DNA of 50,962 nucleotides. It comes from Ichthyophthirius multifiliis (taxonomy: Eukaryota > Ciliophora > Oligohymenophorea > Hymenostomatida). Positions 25,811-39,064 of this stretch are shown here, in pieces (the stretch's first letter is position 1; each line of letters starts with the position of its first letter). The DNA lies in NCBI RefSeq assembly GCF_000220395.1, contig NW_004086425.1, positions 1 to 50,962 of the forward strand. Direction: 5' to 3'. Both the position numbers and the translations under genes were made by a program. The notes below the pieces were generated by a model. That model worked only from the letters and a program-made list of their open reading frames with translations. It ran no database searches and was not told the origin of the DNA.

Positions 25811-25860
<50 letters not shown>
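25811..25860. repeat. (TA)n spacer upstream of the IQ gene
   Basis: About 25 uninterrupted TA units filling nearly half of the 120-base gap between two same-strand genes. The gap must include the promoter of the IQ gene and the 3' end of the gene before it. Confidence 0.8.
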
Positions 25861-25868
<8 letters not shown>

Positions 25869-25887
25869 ATTTATTTAAAAAAAAAAA

Positions 25888-26816
25888 ATGTCAATTTAAT
25901 TAAATAATAGCTTTGTTTTATTAAAAAAGGAAATTGCTAATACTGAAAATATTTTATATTAATAAATAATTAAAGTATATTATTTTATTTTTTTTAAAGA
26001 AAAAAAAACTAAGTTTAAAAATCAAAAATAAAAATATTAGGAAGTTAATGAAGAAAAAATAGCTGAATTATCAATAAAATTAAGTAAAGATTATTTATAA
26101 ATAGCATAGAAATGTATATTTATGTGCAATTTATCTTTAGCGGAAAAATATATGATTTTATCCTTGCAATATACAGAACCTAAAATTGAAAAAAGTGTAT
26201 ATAATGGCAAGTTCAATCATTAAAAAATTGTTTGTGTGAATAATTTATACTTATTATTTAAAAAATTGAATAAATAGAAAACTTTAGTAAATTTAATGCA
26301 AAATATAATCTCGGAAGAAATATAAATGACAGAAATGGTGTAAAATATTGAAAACATATCATATAATTTGCTTGAAATTCATATGAATAATCACTAATAT
26401 TTAAACGCGATTTAATAAGCGAAAACAACGTTGAGAATACTAGATAATATATATGAAAATTAAGAAAAAAATTAGAATTAAAGCCAATAAATTGCAAATA
26501 GTAATAACATATAAATTAAATAAAAAATAATGAAAATACATTGTATTCATTTAATTGCGAAATGTTTAAATCAAATAAATATGAAAACCGAATCTTTAAA
26601 ATACCATTAGATGGCTTTTTTATTTTGTAAAAAATATTTCAAATAAGAAAATAAACTTACTCAACAATATAAATTAATTTATGAATAATTTAAATAAAAA
26701 GTAAATTTTAATTTCAATTTAGATTTATCAGTATCCTACAATACTTTTAAAAAAGAAGCAATTAATATTTCATAAATTCCTAATATTGTAAGTACTTTAT
26801 AAAAATCGTAAAATAG

Positions 26817-26866
<50 letters not shown>

Positions 26867-28761
26867 TAATAATTATAATAAAAATATTTATATTTATAAT
26901 AATAATCATAATTGTAAAGTTTATAATAATATGATGCTAACAAAAAAATAAAGGTTTAGTCTGTTAGAAATATTAAATATCATAAACATAATCAAAATAA
27001 TTAATCATAAAAGAATAATTTTAATCTTTTGAAGACTTTATTGGTAACTCCTACTAATTATCCTTTTTATTAATAGTAAAATCAAGAATCAAAAATTAGT
27101 AAAATTAAAAAATACTCATAGCATTAATAAATTAATGATATTTTGAAGGGCTAAGCATTTAATTTAAATAGATCTATTTTTGATGCTAATAGTATGATGC
27201 TCAAAAGACCTACTGTGAAGTCCTTTAAAAATTTGGAAGTAAATGAAGTTAAAGAAAAGACAATTGAAGGGGGTTTTTTATAAGAAAATTTAGAAAAAAC
27301 TAAAGAAAATTCGGATAAAAATGAATCATTTTAATCTATAGAAGATGAAATATTTATTGATTATGAAGATTTAGATAAAATTATTCATTTTTAATAAAAT
27401 AAAATTAATAATTAATAATCAAAAAATAAAGATACAATTAAATAATCATTACAAGATTTTGAAAATTTAAAATAAAATAAAAATGAAAATATTAATAATT
27501 AAATTAAATTAATAAAAAGTAAAAATAATAAAAATATATATATATATATATATATTTATTTATATATATATATTATTTATTCATTTATAGTTTTATTTAA
27601 TTTTTTTATCTTTTTATTTTTTTCAAATAATTTATATAAGCTTTATTTTTTTCTTATTATTTTTTTTAGCTTTTGAAATTCAAAAAATGAGAAATGAGAA
27701 AGCAGCGATTTTAATTTAAAGGTTTTTTAGAGAATGGCTTATATAAAAAAAAATAAAAAATATAAAAAGAAAATTTATAGAAAAATGTTAGTTAATGTAA
27801 AATTCTTTTATATATATATATTGTCCTATTCATTTTTTAAATATAGCTGATTAAAAAATACATGATTTAATTAAAATTAATTATGTAAAGAAATTTTTTT
27901 AAATGTAAAAAGAATGTTAATATAAAATTATGTTTTTTTAATTATATTTATAATAATAAACTATTGTTTGGGAAATATAAAACTGTAAATTTGATTTTGA
28001 AATAACTAATAATATTATTTATATTTAATTAAATTTTTATATAGAAAGTTTGGTTTTTTAAGGAATATTTCCTATATAATTTAATATAAATTAGAATTTT
28101 TTCTTTAATTAATTAATAAAGAAACAAATATCAACTAAATGGGGCACAATAAACTATTTGTTAGAAGAATACTTAAAGAAAAACAATATTGAAGATAAAT
28201 AAATAATACTAAAATGTAAATAAAGGTCTCTTTTATTATTAGAGAATTACGATAAATACGAAATTGTTAATTTCGCTTAAAAAATGTTCTATATAATTGA
28301 AAATAAGTGCATTTTATATAGAAAAATGAATGGGTTTAAAATAAAATAGATAGAGGATGAAAGAATAATATAGAATAAAAAAAACTGTGATATATATAAA
28401 ATAATAAACAGTTTTAAAAAAGAAAGGAATAAAATTATAAAAAAGCTATAAAATTAAAAATAAAATATTAAACCAGAAGTTTTTTCGAAATTGGGGTTAT
28501 AGAAATAAATAAAAAATGAAAAAATTGAAAATTTAGAAATTAATATGAATGGAGAAAAAAGCGAAAGTGAAATTGATTTAGAAAAATTAAATGATTATAT
28601 AGATTCTTAAAAATAATATTTTTTAAAATAAAATTAAGGATATTTTGATTATATAGAAAATTTAAATATCTAGTCTTCTTAAATGAATTTATAAAAAATG
28701 ATATAAGACAATTAAACTTTATAAAAAAATCGTAATCATTATCATAATAATTAATAAAATA

Positions 28762-28803
<42 letters not shown>

Positions 28804-31800
28804 GATGAAGAATTTTAATTTGAAGAAAAAAAAATATTTCTAATTTTTGTAGATCAATTAAATCTTCCAGTTATATTTAATCATATACTCCTAAAGGAGT
28901 CGCATCTCCAAAAAAATAACAATTAAACTACATAAACTTTTTTAAAAAATCTTAATAAACAAGCAAAACGTAATATTTATTTGTTTATATATTTAATATA
29001 TTTTTATAATTTAGAATAATTATTGGACGAAGAAATATATCTTAATCAATCTAAAACAATAATCATTATTAATAATAAAATATTTAAAAAAATGCTTAAT
29101 CTTTCAAAACTAAATAATCTATATTTTATAATATTAATAATCGTTTATAATAATAATATTAATAATTAGATGATAATTAAAGTCCTATAAAAATCTAGAA
29201 AAATTTTTTTTTGATTAATTTGATTAAATTGATAATAAAATATAAAAAAATTAACTTTATTCATAGATAAATATTGGAAATTAAATTTAGACTCCTTCTT
29301 ATACTGAAAAAGGACAGACTTTTAAGAATTTTATTCTATAAAATTAAGATTCTTAATCTATAAATTCTCCTTCGAAAATTCTCCTTTAAAAAAATGATTT
29401 TTTAAATGCTTAAGAGGGAGATTTATTTAGCATAAAAAATCAAGGAAATAAAGAAATACTACAAAAAATTTAAATAAAGGAAATTTCAAGCTGTATTTTC
29501 TCGTCTTCATCATCTTCTTTTTCGGAAAAAAAAGAGTCTTAAAAAAAAAATATTAATGAATAATTATCAGATATAAATAGCCTCAAAATCTAAAAAAATA
29601 CAAACTCTTTATTACTCTCTCATAAAAATAGTCTAGATAATAACTAAATAGCAAATACTAAATAGGAAAACCTCTAACATAAAAATTCTATTTCGGATGA
29701 TAATGCTAATAAATAAGGTGATTTTAAATCCAAAATTAATCATAAAAATACTAGAATTATTTAACAAAATAATTTCATTTAGTAAGATGATGATTCTGTA
29801 TAGTCTTATTAACCATCCTTTTAGAATTAATCGTAGGTAAAAAATAATAGTATATAGAGAGGTTAGTCTTAATTAAATTCAGATTAGGAAGATGGGTAAA
29901 GTATTCAGATTTAAGCAATGATTGATAAAGAGGAAAACTATGAAGAAAGAGACTAAATTAGGTTTTAGTTAAAAGTTATGCATTAGGAATTATTGTAAAA
30001 ACAACTAAAGTATTATTTTTAAAAATAATTGAAGAATATTAAGTATTTTGATGAAAATAAATCTTAAGTTTATTAATAAATTCCTGAAATTTTTATTAAT
30101 CCATTTATTAATTCTGAGTATTATATATATATATATATATTATTATTTATATTTAATTTTTTTATTTTTTCATGTTAGAAATTTCCTTTTTGTAAGTAAT
30201 ACTTTTATTGATGGATTATAAAAGAAAATACATATGTTTTAAATAATATTAAGTTTTAATAAAAATGAGGAATTAAATATTGAAAGTATGAGAAACAACT
30301 TTAAAATTTAAATATAGTTTTTTAATTTATAAAATAAATAAAGTCAATTTTAATTAAATTTTTCTTTTTTTGATTTTATAAATGAGATTTTTGAAAAAAA
30401 TAATGATATAAGTGAGATTTTTAACCCAAAAAATATTACAAATATAGAGATTTTCGAAAAGTTATCTTTTTGTGAACCTTATAAAATAATTTCTTAACCC
30501 GAAAAATTAATTAATTGTGTTTTTAAAATAGCGAAATTTTTGTATAATTAAGGATTTTCGAAAAAATAATTACACATAATATAATAAAAGATAAAGGAAA
30601 ATTATGAAATAAAAGATGGAAAAATAACAAAAAAACAAAGAAAAATATAAAAAGAAGATAGTATTACAGATTAAAATATATAAGAAGAAGAATATTAAAA
30701 TATAATATAAGAAGATTAAAACGTTAAATTAGATGAAAAATTTAATTTAAATGAAAATGTTAATTTAAAGAAAGATTTGAATTCAGAAGAAATCGAATAT
30801 AAACGAGATATAAAAATAGACGAAAGAATGATATAGAAAATCGAGAAATTTAAAGAATTACATGAAATAATATTTAAAAGTCGTCAGATTTAATTAAATT
30901 TATTTAAATAAAGGAAATTTTAAGTTTATTTAAAAAAACTTTCTTATATAAAAAATAATTAAACTATAGAAGAAATTTAATAAATTTTAAAAACTACTAT
31001 ATAGAGAGTAGCTTAAAAATTTAAAAATTGCACAATTAAACATTATAAAATTTTATAATAAGATATACATGAACATTTATAAAAAACATAAGAAAGACCT
31101 TAGATTTTAAATTTGGATTTTTTTTAAAATAAATATTTTGGAAATAGTATCTAGATATAAAATCGTATTTCCCCTTAAGATAATACTTTTATGGATCATT
31201 ATAATTCTTATTTTTCAACGCTAAAAGATAAATGGATAATTTTTAATATTAAATCAAATAAAGATGGATTTAAAAAATAAATTAAATGTAATTTTTATAC
31301 TTAAAATAAAGAACTTTAGGCTAAAATTTATTTTAATGATCCTCTAAGTTATAAAATATAATAAGTAGTGGTAAAGGAGTAATAGAATTTGGAAAAACTA
31401 GTGAATATTTTATAGATAAAAGGACGTTTTATATAGAATTAATAACTTAAGCATATATATTTGTTGATGTCTTTGAAACAAAATAAAAAATTAATTGGTA
31501 GAAAATTAGAATTTAAATCTTATATAGAAAAAAATGAGGCTTTTTTTAAATTTAAACTCAACCGAATTTATAATTTACAAGACTAAGCTTTATATAAAAT
31601 GATGACTGCAAAAAATTACTTAGAGACAAATTTAAAGTAGTTTTCGATTTTTTTATTTAAAATTAAACTCGCTTTAATATCAAATGATTAAAATTGTAAA
31701 GATGGGGAATAGAATTATTTTTTTACAGCCTATTTTCATTCTACGAGAGTCTAATAATTTCAAAAAATTAAAAATTTAGGTCAAGCACTAATATAGACTA

Positions 31801-33808
31801 CTGTTTATAAAAGTAATTCTATTTATACAAATTCTAATTACGTATTTATTAGAATTGATATTACACCAGCTAATGTTAGAACTAAATTATTTAAAATGAT
31901 ATTAGATTTATGTGATATATAAACATTTATTTCTTAAGATTTTAGTGTTGATAAATGTTTAGACCATTCTGATATATATAAAGTTATAAAGATTTTAGCA
32001 AGTAAAATTGTTTATTTTAATACTTCAAATTATACTGCTTTTAAAATTCCAGTAATAAATAAATATAATTTTTATATAATATATATATATATATATTATT
32101 ATATATAAATTATCTAATAAATATATTTATATATTTTTTAATTTATATATTTCTATATACATTTGTATATAATTTTATAAAAATATTTATATATTATAAT
32201 TTTTATATATTTACTATAAAGTAATCTAATGATTATGATTTACTGAATAGTTTTGATTTTAATGCAATGAATACTGATTAATAGATAAGTTTTTTACATC
32301 CAAATACTATGCTAACGCCTGTTTTGCGATCTGTAAAAGTAGTTTATTAAGGCATAAAAAGAATGGAAAATGAATACGTAATAATTACTGTAAGAAGATA
32401 TAAATACTAAGATTTTGACTAATTTTAATTGATGATTTATGTATAAAAAAGTGGAAGAAAATTCATTTGTTTTATAAAAAAGAGTGATATTAGTGGTTTT
32501 TCGAGTAGTTTTAAAGAAGGTATTTTTCCTGGTAAAATTTGGGAGAATAAAAATATAGTGAAATAATTATTAAATACAAAGGAAAAAAATTACTCGAATT
32601 TTTAAAAATAATTTGATGAGGATATATTGGATATCCAAAAAATGATATAAAAATATAAAAAAGAACTAGAGGAAAATTTATAAATTAGAGAAACTATATA
32701 AAATATAAGATCTAATGATAAACGAAAAACTATCAAAAGTATAAATATTTAAAGGAGTTTAAGTAAATAAATAAATCTATCACCCGCTAATTCAAATTAA
32801 ATTGTTTCTCTAATACACATACCGAATTTTAAGGGAGAAGAGAAGAAGAAGAAAGTGTACAAATATGAGGAAAAACCATATATTTTTCTCAAATTATTCA
32901 ATTAAAGTCTTTTAGAATCTACTCCTTTTCTAGAAATTAGGATCTGGGAGTATCTATTGAACGTAATAGAGATAAAATCAACGAAATAAAATAAACTAGT
33001 ATTATGTTTGAATACATATAGGGGTATTTTAAGGGAAGTTGTAAACAGTGTTTTATTAAATATAGACTTGAAGAGTAATATTTTATTCGAGATGTACATG
33101 GAAAATAAGGAAAATTAAAGCGAGTAGTTATTTAAAGGGTTTGATAGGGTAAAAATCGAGAATTGTGGGGACTTTTAACTGTATTTGAGGATGTTTTTTC
33201 TCGGAAAAGATATGGTTTAGAATGAAAAACTTGAAATTAGGCATATGATGTATAATTATTTTAAATAAGCAATAAATAAATTAAAAGGATTGTGTTAAAA
33301 TCAAAATATAGATGATCCTTATTAATATGAATTTATTCTAGCGGATTTTTAAGAAATGGCACTTTTTTACGCAAATAAAATTAAAGAAAATTATAGGAAA
33401 TTTAATTAGGAAAATTAACCTTTATAAGTTGATTTAAAAAAAAAATTGTCTTTAAGAAGAATTAAATAGGATAAAATGTGCCTTCCGGTTCTTAAAGTGA
33501 ATAAAAATGCACAGAAAATTAAAAGCAATAACTATATTATTTTATATAGAGGAATTCTGTCATTAAAACCGAGGTAAATGATAGCTATTTAGTATAAGAA
33601 AGAAAGTAAAGTTTTCAGGGTTTGTGTATGGAATTGCGATAATAGTATGTTTTATGTTGACGATATGGAATAAGAAAAAGTAGAGCATTTTATACCGCAT
33701 ATTGATAATTTTATTAATAGTAAACTTTATTATGTACTTGGTTAAAAAATTTTTAGGTCAATGAAAAATCAATATATGATTAATGCTTATGAAAGATATA
33801 TAAAATGA
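25888..33808 (+). CDS. very large IQ-motif protein (calmodulin-binding type)
   Basis: One continuous multi-exon gene of about 2,370 residues. The start MSIQLNNSFVLLKKEIANTE follows 120 bases of (TA)n spacer. Introns: about 25973-26041, 26788-26953, about 27519-27669, one near 27790-27845, 28732-28804, about 28970-29013, about 30118-30179, about 32053-32220. The N-terminal 300 residues are helical with TPR-like pairs (ALxY-type, for example SLAEKYMILSLQY). A single IQ motif lies near 27690-27745: KAAILIQRFFREWLIQKK, the calmodulin or light-chain binding consensus. A long disordered Ser/Asn/Gln-rich middle (about 28550-30120) follows, then a globular C-terminal half (30300-33800) with repeated beta-rich segments, such as VFIRIDITPANVRTKLFKMI and RKFICFIKKSDISGF. 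One base must be added in A9 28826-28834 and T9 29204-29212. Function unknown; similar giant IQ proteins are common in ciliates. Confidence 0.7.
26788..26953 (+). repeat. (TAA)n tract within a predicted intron of the IQ gene
   Basis: The TAA tract (about 26821-26862, with TAA-like continuation) is flanked by a strong donor GTAAGT at 26788 and an AAATAAAG acceptor ending at 26953. Reading straight through changes frame and meets TGA; splicing joins IPNI to VQSVRNIKYHKH in phase. Confidence 0.6.
28732..28804 (+). repeat. (TAA)n tract within a predicted short intron of the IQ gene
   Basis: Donor GTAATC at 28732, acceptor AATAAG at 28804, with about 14 TAA units between. Splicing joins QKN to HEEFQFEEK in phase, whereas read-through would give poly-Ile and then TGA. 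Confidence 0.5.
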
Positions 33809-34284
33809 TTAATTTTATATATAAAATATATATGTTTAATTAATTAAGTATTATTTTGTTTTATTTTTTTATGAAAATAAAATTTTATTGTTATTTTTAC
33901 ATATTATACTAAAAAAATTATCATTGTATAAAATATAATATTTTTTATATTAAAATTTAATTATTCTTTATTTTATTTTTTAATATTGAAATTTTATTTT
34001 AATTACAATTTCTTTTACTTTAAAATAATAATTATTTATTATTATTATTTTTTAAAAAAAATATAAGATAGAGGAGAAAATTTTTTAATTAAAATAAAAT
34101 AAAAATAGAAATAAAAATAAATACATATATAAAATAAATATTCAAATACTAATTTATTTTCATAATCTCGAAAAAAAAAAAAAAAAAAAAATTTTTTTTT
34201 TCTGATTTATTATTTCATATATATGTATTTTAATAATTATTTCTTCTTTCCCTTTACGGAAAAAAGTCTAAAAAAAAAAGACTC
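33809..34284. other. convergent spacer IQ gene / ADP-ATP carrier
   Basis: About 475 bases of A/T DNA between convergent genes, including an A20 then T11 stretch at about 34171-34201 that could form a hairpin. No gene is seen. Confidence 0.5.
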
Positions 34285-35229
34285 TCAACCACCACCAGAG
34301 CTTGGTACATAATCATCACCATATATAAATTATTAAATTATATCATAAAAAGCAAGTACACCAGCTCCTGCAACACCTCTAAGAATGTTAGCTCCAGCAC
34401 CTTTAAACATAGACTTAAATCCTTCATTTACAAGAATCTATCTAGCGCAATCAATACTTCCATTATATTTAACAGCTTCTCCAGAAGTCATCATCATTCT
34501 TCTTCTAATGGTATCAATAGGATAAGAGGCCAAACCAGCAGTAACAGTAACACCCCATCCCAATACAAAGGAAGAAACGAAAGAATTTTTCATAGATACG
34601 GGTAAAAGAGGTTTAATGGTATCATAAAGACCGAAATAAAGACCTCTATAGACTACAATACCTACACATGAGATTACAAAACCTCTATATAGACCAGCAA
34701 TACCGTCTGTAGCGATAGTTTTTTTATAACAATCAATGAGACCATTGTATTTTTTTTCACCTCCTTTTTTGGAAGATTTCATGTCATTAGTTAATCTAGT
34801 TCTAGCATAATCTAAAGAATAAACGAAAGTTAAAGAAACGGAACCGGCGAGACCACCAGAAGCCATATTAGCACAAAACCAGATTAAATAGCCGTCTTTT
34901 TCTTTATTTTTGTTAAACATTTTCTTAAATGTGTCTTTAAAAGCAAAGTTTAAAGCCTAAGTAGGGAAATATCTTAATACATTAGTAAAATTACCCTTCC
35001 ATAAGCCTTTAACACCCTCATCTCTGGCTACTGTAGTTGCACAATCGACTATTCCGTTGTATCTTTTGGCCAATACTCCTTATTTTATCATCTCGTCTTG
35101 GTTCTAGATACGCATTTTAACCACTTCAATGGGAGAGGCAACTGTTTTAGATATAGCAGCAGATACACCGCCGGAAAGGAAGTCTTTTGCGAAATCAATG
35201 GCTCCACCTTTTTTTTGTTTTCCAGACAT
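34285..35229 (-). CDS. mitochondrial ADP/ATP carrier (adenine nucleotide translocase)
   Basis: Intronless, exactly 315 codons (314 residues), the usual length of the family. It exchanges matrix ATP for cytosolic ADP across the inner mitochondrial membrane. The three carrier repeats are clear: repeat 1 [20 protein letters not shown], repeat 2 [14 protein letters not shown], repeat 3 [22 protein letters not shown] is the signature unique to ADP/ATP carriers. In repeat 2 the proline of the Px[DE]xx[RK] motif is Ser (SLDYAR). The start [17 protein letters not shown] is short, with no presequence, as usual for carriers. Three in-frame TAG/TAA codons (for example in RIQNQ and in GVLAKR context) must be read as Gln, direct support for the ciliate code. 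Codon use and G+C content are higher than in neighbours, fitting high expression. Confidence 0.97.
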
Positions 35230-37301
35230 TTTTTTTAATTTTATTTTATTTTATTTTTTTGATTTAATTATTTATGATTTTTTTTACTTTTTCTCTTTTT
35301 ATTTATATAAGTATATTATATTTTTTATTTTTGCTTTTATTTATTTTTTAAAAAAATATGAGTTTTTTTCTTTTTTCTATTTATTTTAATGAAAATTTTA
35401 TTTATTTATTTATATATTGATTTATTTTAGTTTATAAGTATAAAAAATTATTTAATTATATAAAAAAAATTATATTTTTTATTTACCATAACATCTATTT
35501 TTTTTTTATTATTGAATATTTTGTTAATATGTAAATTTTATTTTTATACCTTCCTATATTTTAATATAAATTAACCTTTTTTAATACTTTTATTATTTTA
35601 GTAAAAAAATAAAAAAGTAACCAATTTTGATTTAAAAAATTCAATATTTTGATATAATTAATAAATATAAAATTAACAAAAATTAAAATAGAATATTTTT
35701 CTAAATAAATATAAAAAACAGATATTTTTTTCAAAAAAAAAAATTACAAATATTTTTATAAATATCAACACCATTATTACTTTAAAAAAATAAAAAGATA
35801 AATTTTAAATTCAAAACATTATAATTTCTATTTTAATAATTTAATATATTCTTATCAGTTATTTTTAAAAATAATGATTTTGTAAAAACCATATAAGTTT
35901 CTTTTATATAAATTAATTGTACTTAAAGATTATTTAAAATAAAATTAATCTGAATGTAAAATTTTTATTTGTTAATAAAAAAAAATGATATTTAAAAAAA
36001 ACAATTTTAAAATGAAAGAATATAATTTTTATTTTAGTATAAATTAAGATGTTATACTTAAATTTTTGCATTCATTATTATATTAAATTAATATTTTAAA
36101 TTATTGATATAGTATTAATTATAATATAATTTTTATTTAATTAGCAAATATAAATATAAATATATAAAAATATTTTAAAAAATATGTTTACAAACATAAA
36201 AATATTTATATATTAATATAAAAATATAAACATAATTATTAGATAATTTATATATATATATATAAATATATAAATATATAAATATATAAATATATAAATA
36301 TTATATATATAATATATATTATATTTTATTTGAATATATATATTTTTTTTTATAATATATTAATTATATTTTTATATTTTTTTTATATTTATAATATATT
36401 ATTTATATAATCTTAGTTTTACATTTTTTTATGTCAAAAAGATAATATAATTGTTATTTAATATTTTTTTTTTAAGTATTTTTAAATATTTATTTTATTG
36501 GTATTATTTATTTAATTTTTTTAATAATATTCTTTTATTTTTATAAATGTTCTATTATATAGATATAAATGACTCACAACCTTATTATTTTATAAGATTC
36601 TTAAAAATTTTTCATTTTTTTTTTAGTTTTTTATTTTAACATAAAAATATATATTATAATTTCTATTTTAATAATAAAATTAAGTTTCAAATAAAAATAT
36701 TAATAATATATATTTTTTTTTATATTTAAAATTTTTTTTTATTTAATAATAAAATAAAATTATTAAGTATATATTTATAAATTTATAGCTAAAATTTTCT
36801 AAAAATTTATTATTTTTTATTTAAAAAAATAGTAAATTATACAATCCATTTTATTTTAAATAACCTATAATTTTTTTTCGATAATTAAATTTTTAAATGA
36901 TTTGGTATATAGATAAAGATAACATTATATTATAACTATAATATATTTTGAAACAAAGTTTATATTTAAATGAATATAGAAGATTTTATTAATATAATAT
37001 ATTATTATATTTTTTATTTTAATAAAATCTAAAAAAAAAAAATAAGAATAAAAGATAAATTTTAAATATTTATATTTTTAATTTTTAAAAAATGGATTAA
37101 AAAAGTATAAAAAATTAATTGATTAGAAAGTATTTTTATTTTTAAAAATATAACTTATATATTAATTTAATTTAAATAAATATTTTTATTTTTAAATAAT
37201 TAAATAAAATAAAAAAATTTAAATAAAAATTTTTTAAAGAATAAAACATAAAAAAATGTAAAAATAATAACAATAGTAATAATAATAAAAAAAACAATAA
37301 A
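35230..37301. other. intergenic A+T-rich DNA
   Basis: About 2 kb, the longest clean spacer of the window and upstream of both flanking genes. It is pure A/T with ATATAA-type arrays at about 36250-36345. It should contain the promoters of the ADP/ATP carrier and of the following gene. I see no gene, RNA or element in it. Confidence 0.5.
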
Positions 37302-37337
37302 ATGTACATTTGTAAAAATAATAAAGTCTTCAATAAT

Positions 37338-37398
<61 letters not shown>

Positions 37399-39004
37399 TT
37401 ATCTAATAAGATACTTAAAAATGCTAACTAGATTCTCATTTATATAATGAGATGATAAATGGTAATATTTATTTTTATTACATATTAATTTTTTAATTTA
37501 AAAATAAATAAATGTTTAGAAGAAAAAAAGGTATATGGTAAAAAATATTAATCTAGAGATAAAGAGCCATCAATGTTTGAAATGTTAAAATGGTCTGAAG
37601 ATTTTTAATAAGCAAAAGATTTTAAATCTCAACATATAAAATAAAGTAATGAGATAGAAAAATACAAATACTTAATTAATAAGAGTTCTAATCAATTCTA
37701 AACTGAATAAAGAGACAACTATAGGCTATATAAATTTGATAAAGATTAAAAAGTTTATATTCCAGGTACATATTTTTAAATATTAAAATAATTAAATTTA
37801 CATTTACTTATATTTAAAATAGAAGTTGAAAATGATGTTATATCTAAATTAAAACCGTAGAGTCCTTAAAAATCTACAATTTTATAAAACTAAGCTATTT
37901 AATATCATTAGAATTACATGGAAGAATAAGGAGTAGGTAATGTTAATTTATAATCAAAATACTAATAAGATTATGGTATTAAGAATATTTAAAACATAAG
38001 TGATTTATTTAATGCAGTAGAGTAGAATCACACAAATCAAATATCTAAATCTAAATAATTATTAGAAAAGGCTTATGGAAAAAAGAGGGAGATTGTAAAT
38101 AATTACTTATATGTAAAAGATGAAGAAGAGGAATTAGTAAAAAAACAAAATGAAGAAAATTAAAAAAAAGAGGCCGAAAATCAACAATAATGGCTCGAAT
38201 AGTAAGAAAGCGAGTTTAATTAAGAATAAAAAAATAATCAAAAAATTAAACTTAAATAACCTAAGACTAAAAATGTTAAATCTAAATTAATTAAATATAA
38301 ACCTTAAGCTAAATAACTGGATTCTAAAAGTTAAAAAGAAAGACTTGAGAGAAGAAAACAAAGAGTCAAATAAATGGAAGATACTACTAGGTGGTTACCT
38401 AATACTTCCTTTACTACTTATTTTGGAAAACCTGCCTTTGAAAATTATGGAATGGGAAATGTAAAACCTTCTGTTGGAGGATGCGTTTATGGATAATATC
38501 TTTTGTCACATAATGTAAACCCACATAAGGGGACTATTACACCAAAACTAATGTAAAGTTATAATAATGCACTTAATTATGGGGAAAGATAAGCAGATAC
38601 GGAACCTTAACCACCTAGAAATGTAAAAGAAGACTTTAGATTAAGCTAAAAATAAGTAAATGAGTTGAAAAATAGAAACCCGTTAGAACCTAAAAAGAAT
38701 GATAGGGAAAATTTAGTAATTAAAAAACCAGATTTAATTAATTGCTTAAGGTTTGCATCAAATGAAAACTCGCCAGTTAATACCGCGAAAACTGATTAGG
38801 AGAAAAGAAAATAAATTAAAAATGAATTAAAATAATTAAAATAACATTCTTAATGTATTATTAAAAGCTAAAGTTAATTAGGTAATGAAAATATGAAATA
38901 ATAAAGTGTTAAATTTGATGATGATAGTTTTGTAAAAAATAAGAAATATTAAAATATGCATTAAAAAGAAAATGTATAATAATAAGATAATAATTAACAT
39001 AAAA

Positions 39005-39064
<60 letters not shown>

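Noticed and set aside
26258-26497. Minus-strand 79-codon frame
   Set aside because: Antisense to the helical N-terminal part of the IQ gene. Phe/Ile/Tyr-rich composition is typical of reversed A/T-rich coding DNA.
35129-35389. Plus-strand open frame overlapping the start of the ADP/ATP carrier
   Set aside because: Antisense to the carrier N-terminus and then hydrophobic A/T-rich translation with no features.
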